From Paenibacillus ihumii (lineage in GTDB: Bacteria; Bacillota; Bacilli; Paenibacillales; Paenibacillaceae): a stretch of 64,000 bases of DNA. The first letter of the stretch is position 1. Every line of letters begins with the position of its first letter. Position numbers and translations under genes: made by a program. Below are positions 24,724 to 33,138 of the stretch, one piece after another. The notes below the pieces were generated by a model. That model ran no database searches, was not told the origin of the DNA, and saw nothing but the letters and a program-made list of their open reading frames with translations. The stretch covers positions 1,550,117 to 1,614,116 of the forward strand of contig NZ_LN884299.1 in assembly GCF_001403875.1 (NCBI RefSeq). The letters run 5' to 3'.

Positions 24724-26985
24724 ATGTCGGTGATTGAAAGAGAAGTACAAGAGGTTCAATCCGCATGGAGAGGCTTTAAAAAAGGGAAATGGATGAAGGA
24801 AGTCAATGTACGTGATTTTATCGATAACAACATTGCTCCTTATCTCGGCGACGAATCCTTCCTTGTAGGACCGACGGAGAATACTGTTGCCCTGTGGGAT
24901 ATCGTCTCGGATCTGTCCAGGAAAGAGCGGGAGGCCGGCGGCGTACTCGACGTGGACGTAAATACTCCATCCACTATCGTGTCCCATGCGCCAGGCTACT
25001 TGGATAAGGACAAAGAACAGATCGTCGGCGTACAGGGCAGCGAGCCTTTCCAACGGACGATCCATCCTTTCGGCGGAATCAACATGGTCATTAACTCCTG
25101 CAAGGCGTATGGCTTCGACTTGCCGGAGAGCATTGTAGATTTGTTTACAACGATTCGCAAGACACATAACCAGGGTGTTTTCGATGCATATACCTCAGAG
25201 ATGAGAGCTGCCCGCAAAGCGGGAATCATTACCGGTCTTCCCGATGCATACGGACGGGGCCGGATCATCGGCGACTACCGCCGCGTAGCTCTTTACGGGG
25301 TGGACTTCCTTATCAAGCAAAAACAGAATGAATTGAAGGGCCTTGAAGTCGATGTAATCGACGAGGAGATTATCCGGCTGAGGGAGGAGCTGTCCGAGCA
25401 AATCCGGGCGCTGGGCGAATTGAAGCAGCTGGGCGAAATGCACGGCTTCGACATTTCCAGACCTGCCACAACGGCAAAGGAAGCCTTCCAATGGCTCTAC
25501 TTTGCATACCTTGCAGCCGTTAAGGAGCAGGACGGCGCGGCCATGTCGCTTGGACGCGTATCCTCCTTCCTCGATGCTTACATCGAGCGCGACCTTGCCG
25601 AAGGCACAATAACGGAGGTAGAGGCCCAAGAGCTGGTTGACCATTTCGTTATGAAGCTTCGCATCGTGAAATTCCTGCGCACGCCGGAATATAACGAGCT
25701 GTTCAGTGGAGACCCTACCTGGGTAACCGAGTCTATCGGCGGCATGTCCGTACAGGGCAAAACCCGTGTGACGAAGAACAGCTTCCGCTTCCTGCACACC
25801 TTGTACAACCTGGGTCCGGCGCCAGAGCCGAACCTTACCGTACTCTGGTCCGAACAATTGCCGGAGGCGTTCAAGAAATACTGCGCTAAAGTATCCATCG
25901 AGACCAGCTCGATCCAATACGAGAATGACGATCTGATGAGGCCGATCTACGGCGATGACTACGGTATAGCCTGCTGCGTATCCGCGATGGAGATCGGCAA
26001 GCAGATGCAATTCTTCGGTGCCCGCGCTAACCTGGCCAAGGCGCTCCTGTACGCAATCAACGGCGGCAAGGACGAGAAATCCGGAGCACAGGTCGCTCCT
26101 GAATTCCCGGCCATCACGTCCGAATATCTTGACTACGATGAAGTGATGAAACGCTTCAAGCCAATGATGGAATGGCTTGCCAAGCTGTATGTGAACACGC
26201 TGAATGTTATTCACTACATGCATGATAAGTACTGCTACGAACGGATCGAAATGGCTCTGCACGACCGCGACATCCTGCGCACGATGGCATGCGGCATCGC
26301 CGGCCTGTCCGTTGCGGCCGACTCGCTCAGCGCTATCAAATATGCTAAAGTCAAGCCGATCCGCAACGAGAACGGCATTGCCGTAGACTTTGAAATCGAA
26401 GGGGACTTCCCTTGCTACGGCAACAATGACGATCGGGTGGACCAAATTGCCGTCGGGCTTGTCGAGAGCTTCATGGATATGATCCGCAAGCACAAGACGT
26501 ACCGTAACGCTTTGCCGACGCAATCGGTGCTCACGATTACCTCTAATGTGGTGTACGGCAAGAAGACGGGTACGACGCCAGACGGACGCAAGGCGGGCGA
26601 GCCGTTCGCGCCGGGAGCCAACCCGATGCACGGCCGCGACAAGAAGGGAGCTCTCGCATCCCTGAGCTCTGTAGCCAAATTGCCATACGAGCACAGCCTT
26701 GACGGCATTTCCAACACCTTCTCGGTCGTGCCTAAGGCGCTGGGCAAGGAACCGGAGACCCGCAAGAGCAACCTGGTCGCTATGATGGACGGCTACTTTG
26801 GCAGCAAAGCCCACCATCTCAACGTCAACGTCTTTGACCGCGAGCAGCTGATGGATGCGATGGAGCATCCGGAGAATTATCCGCAGCTGACGATCCGCGT
26901 GTCCGGTTATGCCGTTAACTTCATCAAGCTGACGCGCGAGCAGCAGCTCGATGTCATCAACCGTACATTCCATGGATCGATGTAA
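24724..26985 (+). CDS. pflB: Formate acetyltransferase (pyruvate formate-lyase)
   Basis: 753 residues. The active-site Cys pair is in [12 protein letters not shown] (about 420) and the glycyl-radical site is in [18 protein letters not shown] near the C-terminus. Splits pyruvate with CoA into acetyl-CoA and formate under anoxia, feeding AdhE. GGAGG (24711-24715) is 8 nt before ATG 24724; an in-frame ATG at 24709 overlaps that site and is rejected. pflA follows 55 nt downstream. Confidence 0.97.
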   Translation: MSVIEREVQEVQSAWRGFKKGKWMKEVNVRDFIDNNIAPYLGDESFLVGPTENTVALWDIVSDLSRKEREAGGVLDVDVNTPSTIVSHAPGYLDKDKEQIVGVQGSEPFQRTIHPFGGINMVINSCKAYGFDLPESIVDLFTTIRKTHNQGVFDAYTSEMRAARKAGIITGLPDAYGRGRIIGDYRRVALYGVDFLIKQKQNELKGLEVDVIDEEIIRLREELSEQIRALGELKQLGEMHGFDISRPATTAKEAFQWLYFAYLAAVKEQDGAAMSLGRVSSFLDAYIERDLAEGTITEVEAQELVDHFVMKLRIVKFLRTPEYNELFSGDPTWVTESIGGMSVQGKTRVTKNSFRFLHTLYNLGPAPEPNLTVLWSEQLPEAFKKYCAKVSIETSSIQYENDDLMRPIYGDDYGIACCVSAMEIGKQMQFFGARANLAKALLYAINGGKDEKSGAQVAPEFPAITSEYLDYDEVMKRFKPMMEWLAKLYVNTLNVIHYMHDKYCYERIEMALHDRDILRTMACGIAGLSVAADSLSAIKYAKVKPIRNENGIAVDFEIEGDFPCYGNNDDRVDQIAVGLVESFMDMIRKHKTYRNALPTQSVLTITSNVVYGKKTGTTPDGRKAGEPFAPGANPMHGRDKKGALASLSSVAKLPYEHSLDGISNTFSVVPKALGKEPETRKSNLVAMMDGYFGSKAHHLNVNVFDREQLMDAMEHPENYPQLTIRVSGYAVNFIKLTREQQLDVINRTFHGSM

Positions 26986-27040
26986 TATACTAGATATAAA
27001 TCTGTAAGGATGCAGCCAGTTACGGAAAGGGTGACGAATC

Positions 27041-27793
27041 ATGCTTAAAGGTCGCATACATTCATTGGAGACATTCGGAACGGTCGATGGTCCGGGCATT
27101 CGCTTCGTCCTCTTCATGCAGGGCTGCTTGCTGAAATGCCAATACTGCCACAATCCCGATACATGGAGCCTGACGGACGGGAAAGAAATGGCCCTCGAGG
27201 AGGTGCTGGCTGAAATCGAGCCGTACCTCAACTACTACCGTTCGTCGGGCGGGGGGCTGACGGTGTCCGGCGGGGAAGCTACGCTGCAGGCCCCGTTCGT
27301 GACGGAGCTGTTCCGCGAGGTGAAGAAGCGCTGGAATCTGCATACGACGCTTGATACGAACGGTTATAATGAAGGTCCCAAGATCCTTGAGCTTCTGGAT
27401 GTCACCGATTTGGTCATGCTCGATTTGAAGCATATCGACAACGAGAAGCATATCAAGCTGACGGGCAAGCCCAACGAGCGCATGCTGAACATGGCGAAAT
27501 GGCTGTCAGATGAAGGCCGCAGCATGTGGATCAGGTACGTGCTTGTTCCGGGGCTTACCGATGATGAACAGGATCTGCGCAAGCTGGGCCGGTTTATCGC
27601 TGGATTGAACGCAGTAGAGAAGTTCGAAATCCTTCCTTATCATCAGATGGGTATCTACAAGTGGCAGGAGCTGGGCTGGAGCTATCCATTGGAAGGCGTG
27701 CCTTCGCCTGCGGAGGCAGAGGTTCAGCGGGCATATGAGTTGATTGAAGAAGGAAGACAGCAGGCGGTAATCGGCGATATTATAATCTCATAA
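27041..27793 (+). CDS. pflA: Pyruvate formate-lyase activating enzyme (radical SAM)
   Basis: 250 residues. GTVDGPGIRFVLFMQGCLLK carries the first Cys of the CxxxCxxC cluster motif (C-LLK-C-QY-C). GGGLTVSGGEATLQ is the SAM-binding GGE motif. Generates the glycyl radical on PflB. GGAAAGGGTGACGAATC precedes the ATG. Same operon as pflB, followed by a terminator. Confidence 0.96.
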   Translation: MLKGRIHSLETFGTVDGPGIRFVLFMQGCLLKCQYCHNPDTWSLTDGKEMALEEVLAEIEPYLNYYRSSGGGLTVSGGEATLQAPFVTELFREVKKRWNLHTTLDTNGYNEGPKILELLDVTDLVMLDLKHIDNEKHIKLTGKPNERMLNMAKWLSDEGRSMWIRYVLVPGLTDDEQDLRKLGRFIAGLNAVEKFEILPYHQMGIYKWQELGWSYPLEGVPSPAEAEVQRAYELIEEGRQQAVIGDIIIS

Positions 27794-27802
27794 TTACAGA
27801 CT

Positions 27803-27848
27803 GGGCTGTCCCCAAATTAGCTGCTGCTAATAGGGGCGGCCCTTTTTT
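27803..27848 (+). terminator. pflBA terminator
   Basis: GGGCTGTCCCC (27803-27813) and GGGGCGGCCC (27833-27842), then six T. Confidence 0.78.
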
Positions 27849-27981
27849 ACTAATCAAGAGTCTCTTTGCTCGAAAACTCATTCTTTGATATTGCAGGCAA
27901 GATTGTGGCTGCGGCGGACTGATGTCAGAAGGTCTTCGGAAGGGGTTTTACTTATTTGCTGTATCGTTTAATCCTCCCCCT

Positions 27982-28029
27982 GTTCCAGAGATTTGTTCCC
28001 TTACCAAATGGAATGGAACAGTCTATAAT
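27982..28029 (+). promoter_or_regulatory. Promoter with inverted repeat upstream of second binding-protein gene
   Basis: TATAAT (28024-28029) directly follows the right arm of an inverted repeat, CTGTTCC (27982-27988) / GGAACAG (28017-28023). This repeat covers the -35 region and could be a regulator site. Confidence 0.45.
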
Positions 28030-28068
28030 GTAGGTAGCTTCATATAAAATAGGGGGCTTAAAAACCAT

Positions 28069-29445
28069 ATGAGAAATCGTTCCACGTTATGGCTGCTCCT
28101 GTTCTTGATGGCTGCGGTGGTGGTTGCAGGAGGCTGTACGAAGAGAGCTGACGACAACAACAGCCCGGCGGGGGAGAACGGTGCGTCCATCCATGGACAG
28201 ACACAGTACAATGACGAGCCTTTTGAAGTGACGATCAGACATACACAGGTCGGAGAATCCAAGAAGTTTCGGCTGGCGATCCTTAAGGATGTTGTACAGC
28301 AGACCGAAGCGGACATTCCCGGTTTGAAAATACGGCTGGACGGCGTCGACTCCGAGGTGAACCGCAAGGAGAAGCTGCGCGGGGAGATGGCTGCCGGCAA
28401 GCCGCCGGATATCTTTGACGTGTTCGGCAGCCCGGATTCCGGAATATATGCGAGGGAAGGGCTGATGCTCGACTTGACCCCGATTTTGGACGAGCTGGGG
28501 CTTAAAGATAAAATCAGGGGCCTGGAGCCTTACACGCATGATGGTAAAATCTACGGCTTGCCGGCCGGGGCGTCGATCGAGGGATTTTTTTATAATAAAG
28601 CGTATTTCGAAGAAAAGGGGCTGCAGGTGCCGCGGACGCTTGCAGAGCTCGAAAAGCTGGCGGAATTCATTAAGGCGGACGGGCGCATCCCCTTTGCCCA
28701 GGCCTCCAAGGAGGCCTGGATACCGCTGATGACCACGAATAATTTGTGGTCTTATTTCGCCGGCCCTGAGGTGACGTACGGCTTCCGTCCCGGCCTCGCC
28801 AAATGGACCGATCCCGAAATTGTAAGGGCCTTCAAGAAGCATAAGGAATGGGTCGATAAAGGATATTACAAGTCAAGCGAGCTGGCTGCGGAATATACCG
28901 ATATGAGGAATCAAATCATCAGCGGCGAAGCGATCATGATGATGGACGGCTCATGGGCGAACTCCGTCTTCAGGGATCCTGACCAGGCAGGCGGCCTGAT
29001 TGGCCAAATTGGTTACTTCAACATGCCGCCGGAGGCGGAGGGTGACCCCTACATCGTCATGAATGATTTTAATAACGGATACGGCTTTTCAAGCACGATG
29101 GCTGACGATCCGCGGAAGCTGCAGGCGGTGAAGCAGTTTATTCGCCATTTTTGGACGGAAGAAATGCAGCTGCGCGGGCTGAAGGAGGACGGCGTGCTGC
29201 CCGCTCTGGTCATCGATGGCAGGCAGCTGGCGGACACGGTAGACGATCCCCTGCTGCAGGACATTTTTAAAGGCGTCGAGCAAATCGATATTTCTTATCC
29301 TGCTTATGACGCGCTCGTCCAGACGCCGGTGAATGAAGCGCTGGGGCTCGGCATTCAGCAGATGATCAGCGGAGCGGTAGAGCCGGAAGCCATGCTCGAA
29401 GCTCTGCAGAGGACACAGGAGGCAGCAAATACCGAGCTTCCATAA
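28069..29445 (+). CDS. Extracellular sugar-binding lipoprotein, paralogue of the one at 15739
   Basis: 458 residues. Signal peptide ending VVVAGGC (lipobox). It aligns through its length with the 15739 protein: shared PGL.I.LDGVDSEVNRK.KLR.EMAAG.PPDIFD.FGSPD, DGKIYGLP.G.SIEG.FYNK.YF and IPLMTTNNLW.Y.AGP blocks. No permeases lie beside it; instead a YesM-type kinase and a GH3 enzyme follow. It may share the permeases at 17206-18920 or present ligand to the kinase. Confidence 0.88.
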   Translation: MRNRSTLWLLLFLMAAVVVAGGCTKRADDNNSPAGENGASIHGQTQYNDEPFEVTIRHTQVGESKKFRLAILKDVVQQTEADIPGLKIRLDGVDSEVNRKEKLRGEMAAGKPPDIFDVFGSPDSGIYAREGLMLDLTPILDELGLKDKIRGLEPYTHDGKIYGLPAGASIEGFFYNKAYFEEKGLQVPRTLAELEKLAEFIKADGRIPFAQASKEAWIPLMTTNNLWSYFAGPEVTYGFRPGLAKWTDPEIVRAFKKHKEWVDKGYYKSSELAAEYTDMRNQIISGEAIMMMDGSWANSVFRDPDQAGGLIGQIGYFNMPPEAEGDPYIVMNDFNNGYGFSSTMADDPRKLQAVKQFIRHFWTEEMQLRGLKEDGVLPALVIDGRQLADTVDDPLLQDIFKGVEQIDISYPAYDALVQTPVNEALGLGIQQMISGAVEPEAMLEALQRTQEAANTELP

Positions 29446-29472
29446 GGAATAATTCCCGCTAGGAGACAATCT

Positions 29473-31284
29473 ATGAACCTGAGGATCAAAATGTTGACGG
29501 CTTTTCTTGGCCTAGTCATCGTGCCGTTATTCATTCTGGGCATTATCACCTTCTTCGTCACTTTCCAATCGATAGAGACGAAGCACAGCCAGCAGGCCGA
29601 ATATTCGCTCAAGGCAATCAGCTACAGCATTATGAAAGTGTTTCAGGAGATGGACAATGTGACGGATAACGGGATTTCCAATGAAATTTTCAAAATGGCG
29701 CTCATGGCCAAGGATCCCGAATCCCAGAATCTAGTCAGCCAGATCCAATTGAACGAGAATCAGAAAAGCTTCCGCTCCCTGCTGTACAACCACCCTGCCA
29801 TCGATTACGCCTTTCTGTACAGCGAGCGGGGAAACGGCGAAGCTTCGAACGTAGTGACCTTGTTCAACAAGGAAAGCTTCAAGACTCTGCCTTACGAGAA
29901 ATTTAAGCTGCACCCGCTCTACGAGGAAGTGAAGGCGCTCAAGGGCCAATCCAAATGGATCGCTCCTTACGAGTATCCCGAGCTCACGGGATCTGAGAAC
30001 GTATTCACGCAAATTCGGCTGATTAAAGACAAGCATACGATGAGGCCGCTCGGCGTTCTTGCGGTGCAGATCAAGAACTGGGAATTTGAGCGCATTTTCC
30101 AGAATCTGAGACTCGGCAGTGAAATGAAGGATACCCGCTTCATGCTGGTCAATGACGATGGCCTTGTATTATATGATCACCAGTATGAGTTCGATGGACA
30201 GAATATCCAGAGCCACATCAACAAGACGTTTCATCCGAATAATAGTTATCAGAGCTTCAAGGGAAAATTCAACGGCCAGGAGAGCATCATTTCCATTTAC
30301 AATTTGAAGGGTTATCCGTGGAGCCTGGTGTCCATTACCTCCTGGAGCTACCTGTCGCAGGAAATTACGGTTTTTGCCAAATGGTTCATTGCCGTCCTGC
30401 TGATCTGCCTGATTACGGCGACGCTGTTCAACGTGCTGTTCATGAACCGGATTACCGGAAATATCGGCAAGATTGTCCGGTTCATGCGCAAGGTCGAGGC
30501 GGGAGATCTGCAGGCCAGAGTAGAGGAGAAAGGCGATGACGAGCTCTTCCTGCTGCAAAAGGGCTTTAACAATCAAATGAATAAAATCAACGAGCTGTTC
30601 GAGCAGGTCAAGAAGGAGCAAGAGCAGAAGGCCAATGCGGAGCTGCGGGTGCTGCAGGCGCAAATCAAGCCTCATTTTCTCTTTAACACGCTGGAATCGA
30701 TCAACGTTCTGGCGATTCAGAACGAAGGACGGAAGGTAAGCGAAATGGTGCTGCGTCTTGCCAGTATTTTGCGGATCAGCATCCAGGAGAAGGAGGAGAT
30801 CAAGCTCAGCCTCGAAATCGAGCATTTGTACAGTTATCTGGAGATACAGAAAATAAGGTTCGACGATTTATTCGATTACAGCATCGATATTCCAGAGGAG
30901 ATGATGCCGCACCCGCTGCTCAAGCTAACGCTTCAGCCGCTCGTCGAGAACAGCATACAGCACGGCTTCGAAGGCATTGAGTATCCCGGGCATATCGCGA
31001 TTTCCGGTTTCCTTGAGGAGGATCGGATGATCCTGCGCATTGAGGATAACGGCATCGGCATGACGGCGCAGCAGCTATGCTCAATTCAGTACGCAGAGCT
31101 TGATGATGTGGAGTACGATGCGCTGAAGCCTTATCCGAGTCCGGAGAGGCAGGGGCTGGGGCTGCGAAGCGTCCATGACCGGCTGCGTTTGAAATATGGC
31201 CGCAGATACGGGCTGTTCATCTGTTCGGCGCCCGGGCAGGGCACGATCATTCAATGCGTCATTCCAAGGCATGGTTTTACTTAA
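29473..31284 (+). CDS. YesM-type sensor histidine kinase
   Basis: 603 residues. Membrane segment 1 (about 8-30), extracellular sensor (about 31-290, Cache-like), membrane segment 2 (about 295-318), HAMP (about 318-370), His_kinase motif LQAQIKPHFLFNTLESINVL with the phospho-His, and HATPase (LVENSIQHGFEG, RIEDNGIGM, GLGLRSVHDRLRLKYG). TAGGAGACAATCT precedes the ATG. No response regulator is adjacent; the YesN-type regulator at 18962 is the only obvious partner in the window. Confidence 0.93.
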   Translation: MNLRIKMLTAFLGLVIVPLFILGIITFFVTFQSIETKHSQQAEYSLKAISYSIMKVFQEMDNVTDNGISNEIFKMALMAKDPESQNLVSQIQLNENQKSFRSLLYNHPAIDYAFLYSERGNGEASNVVTLFNKESFKTLPYEKFKLHPLYEEVKALKGQSKWIAPYEYPELTGSENVFTQIRLIKDKHTMRPLGVLAVQIKNWEFERIFQNLRLGSEMKDTRFMLVNDDGLVLYDHQYEFDGQNIQSHINKTFHPNNSYQSFKGKFNGQESIISIYNLKGYPWSLVSITSWSYLSQEITVFAKWFIAVLLICLITATLFNVLFMNRITGNIGKIVRFMRKVEAGDLQARVEEKGDDELFLLQKGFNNQMNKINELFEQVKKEQEQKANAELRVLQAQIKPHFLFNTLESINVLAIQNEGRKVSEMVLRLASILRISIQEKEEIKLSLEIEHLYSYLEIQKIRFDDLFDYSIDIPEEMMPHPLLKLTLQPLVENSIQHGFEGIEYPGHIAISGFLEEDRMILRIEDNGIGMTAQQLCSIQYAELDDVEYDALKPYPSPERQGLGLRSVHDRLRLKYGRRYGLFICSAPGQGTIIQCVIPRHGFT

Positions 31285-31317
31285 TAGTTGAAATATATGA
31301 AAGCAGGTGGCTTAAGG

Positions 31318-32946
31318 TTGGAAATTTCAAAATTAACGCTAGAACAAAAAATCGGGCAGATGTTTATCTGCGGTTTTCCCGGAACCGGGGTGGACGAAGG
31401 AATTAAGTCGTTGATCGCAGAGCATCACCTGGGAGGAATTATTTATTTCCGCAGGAACATAGACACTGTGGAGCAGCTGGCCGCGCTATCTCGGGATCTG
31501 CAGAAGCTGCCCCGCAGCACACCTGATATTCCGCTGTTTATTTCCATGGACCAGGAAGGCGGCATGGTGGCGAGGCTGGATCATGAAGGCGTGAGCCGGA
31601 TACAGGGCAATATGGCGCTGGGTGCAGCGAATGATCTGTCGCTGACGGAAGCGGCTGCCGAGCTGGCAGCCAAGGAGCTAACGGCCCTCGGCATCAATCT
31701 GAACTTTGCGCCATGTGTGGATGTCAATAATAATCCGGCTAATCCGGTCATCGGCGTGCGCTCCTTCGGCGAAGATTCGCTGCGGGTGGCCGAGCAAGGC
31801 GCGGCTGCGATCAGAGGGTACCAGAACCAGGGAGTCAGCGCCACGGCCAAGCACTTCCCGGGGCATGGCGATACGACCGTCGATTCGCATCGCGGCTTGG
31901 CCAGCGTTCCGCACAGCCGGGAGCGGCTGTACCGCGTCGAGCTGCCGCCGTTCCGCAAGGCGATCGAGGCTGGAGTGGACATGATTATGACGGCGCACGT
32001 CATATTCCCGGCATTCGAGCCGGAGGCGATTCCAGCAACGCTGTCACGGCGCGTGCTGACGGATCTGCTGCGTACTGAGCTTGGCTATGAAGGCGTCATT
32101 ATTACCGACTGCCTGGAGATGCATGCCATATCCAGAAGCTGCGGCATCGCCGAGGGCGCTGTCCGCGCCATCGAGGCGGGTGCGGATATCGTCCTGGTCA
32201 GCCACACGCTGAAGGAGCAGGTGCAAGCCATTCAAACGGTACGGGCTGCCGTGCAGAGCGGTCGCTTGTCCGAGGAGCGGATCGATGAATCCGTAAGACG
32301 GATTCTCTCCTTGAAGCAGCGGCGCCTTGGCATGGCACAGGACTGCTCATCCGGGCAGCCGTTCAGCAATCCGCTTATGCCTATAGAGGAGAGCGAGCCG
32401 CTGCTGCGGCAGATTGCCGAGCGCAGCGTAACGCTTGTCAGCGATAAGAACGGCAACTTGCCTTTGCTTGAGAAGGAGCCTGTGCTGGTGGTTTGGCCGG
32501 AGCTGCGCGGCCGGACGGAGGTCGATGAGCCGTCCGTGCATCAGTATACGCTCGCCGATGCGCTCAAGTCTTACAGGGAGCAAGTGAAGCTGGCCGTTGT
32601 CGGCACCTCTCCCGACAGCTCCGAAATTCAGGAGGTCATCGCGGAGAGCCGGAATTTCAAGCAAATCATTGTGCTTACTTATACTGCGGAAGGAGAGATC
32701 CCTAAGGGCCAGGTTTCCTTAATTCAGGGATTGAATGAAATACATGGTTCTAGTATTATAGTAGTATCTACGCGGAATCCATATGATATCAATTCTATTC
32801 CTGAAATCGGAACCTACTTGTGCCTCTATGAGAATCGGCAGTACTCGCTTGACGCGCTAGCCAAGGTGCTTGTCGGGCAGCTTCGCCCGCAGGGCAAGCT
32901 TCCGGTAAGCCTCAATCCGCAGTTTCCGATTGGACACGGCCTGTAG
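31318..32946 (+). CDS. nagZ: Beta-N-acetylhexosaminidase, glycoside hydrolase family 3
   Basis: About 542 residues. GH3 N-domain: GIIYFRRNIDT, ISMDQEGGMVARL, KHFPGHGDTTVDSHRGL (NagZ substrate and general acid/base motif) and the nucleophile Asp in VIITDCLEMHAIS; a C-terminal GH3 domain follows from about 370. Known NagZ enzymes remove GlcNAc from muropeptides or chito-oligosaccharides. No signal peptide is seen, so intracellular. TTG 31318 is chosen because AGGTGG ends 7 nt upstream; in-frame ATG 31297 and TTG 31288 lack a site. It follows the kinase closely, so the transported ligand may contain GlcNAc. Confidence 0.85.
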   Translation: MEISKLTLEQKIGQMFICGFPGTGVDEGIKSLIAEHHLGGIIYFRRNIDTVEQLAALSRDLQKLPRSTPDIPLFISMDQEGGMVARLDHEGVSRIQGNMALGAANDLSLTEAAAELAAKELTALGINLNFAPCVDVNNNPANPVIGVRSFGEDSLRVAEQGAAAIRGYQNQGVSATAKHFPGHGDTTVDSHRGLASVPHSRERLYRVELPPFRKAIEAGVDMIMTAHVIFPAFEPEAIPATLSRRVLTDLLRTELGYEGVIITDCLEMHAISRSCGIAEGAVRAIEAGADIVLVSHTLKEQVQAIQTVRAAVQSGRLSEERIDESVRRILSLKQRRLGMAQDCSSGQPFSNPLMPIEESEPLLRQIAERSVTLVSDKNGNLPLLEKEPVLVVWPELRGRTEVDEPSVHQYTLADALKSYREQVKLAVVGTSPDSSEIQEVIAESRNFKQIIVLTYTAEGEIPKGQVSLIQGLNEIHGSSIIVVSTRNPYDINSIPEIGTYLCLYENRQYSLDALAKVLVGQLRPQGKLPVSLNPQFPIGHGL

Positions 32947-32994
32947 TAGCCTGAGAGCGGCATGATTTTAATATGGTACTAATTACCTAACACA

Positions 32995-33036
32995 AACCGG
33001 TAAAAGTCCGTATTAGTTGACGGAATTTTACCGGTT
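32995..33036 (+). terminator. Terminator of the kinase-nagZ unit
   Basis: AACCGGTAAAA and TTTTACCGGTT arms with an inner CCGT/ACGG pairing, then TTTT. Confidence 0.78.
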
Positions 33037-33138
33037 TTTGCTATCCGTAATTTAGTAGAAACTTTTCATTCTTTTTCGCGTTAAATATTAAGTGTACAAA
33101 TGACAGTATTATTCAATGGGAGCAGAGGGAGTCAAGCA

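Noticed and set aside
25195..27231. 678-codon minus-strand frame opposite pflB and pflA
   Set aside because: Complement of highly conserved genes; no family match and Val/Arg/His-rich shadow composition.
32995..33036. Large inverted repeat considered as a transposon end
   Set aside because: The perfect stem directly after a stop codon followed by a T run is an ordinary terminator; no transposase is nearby.
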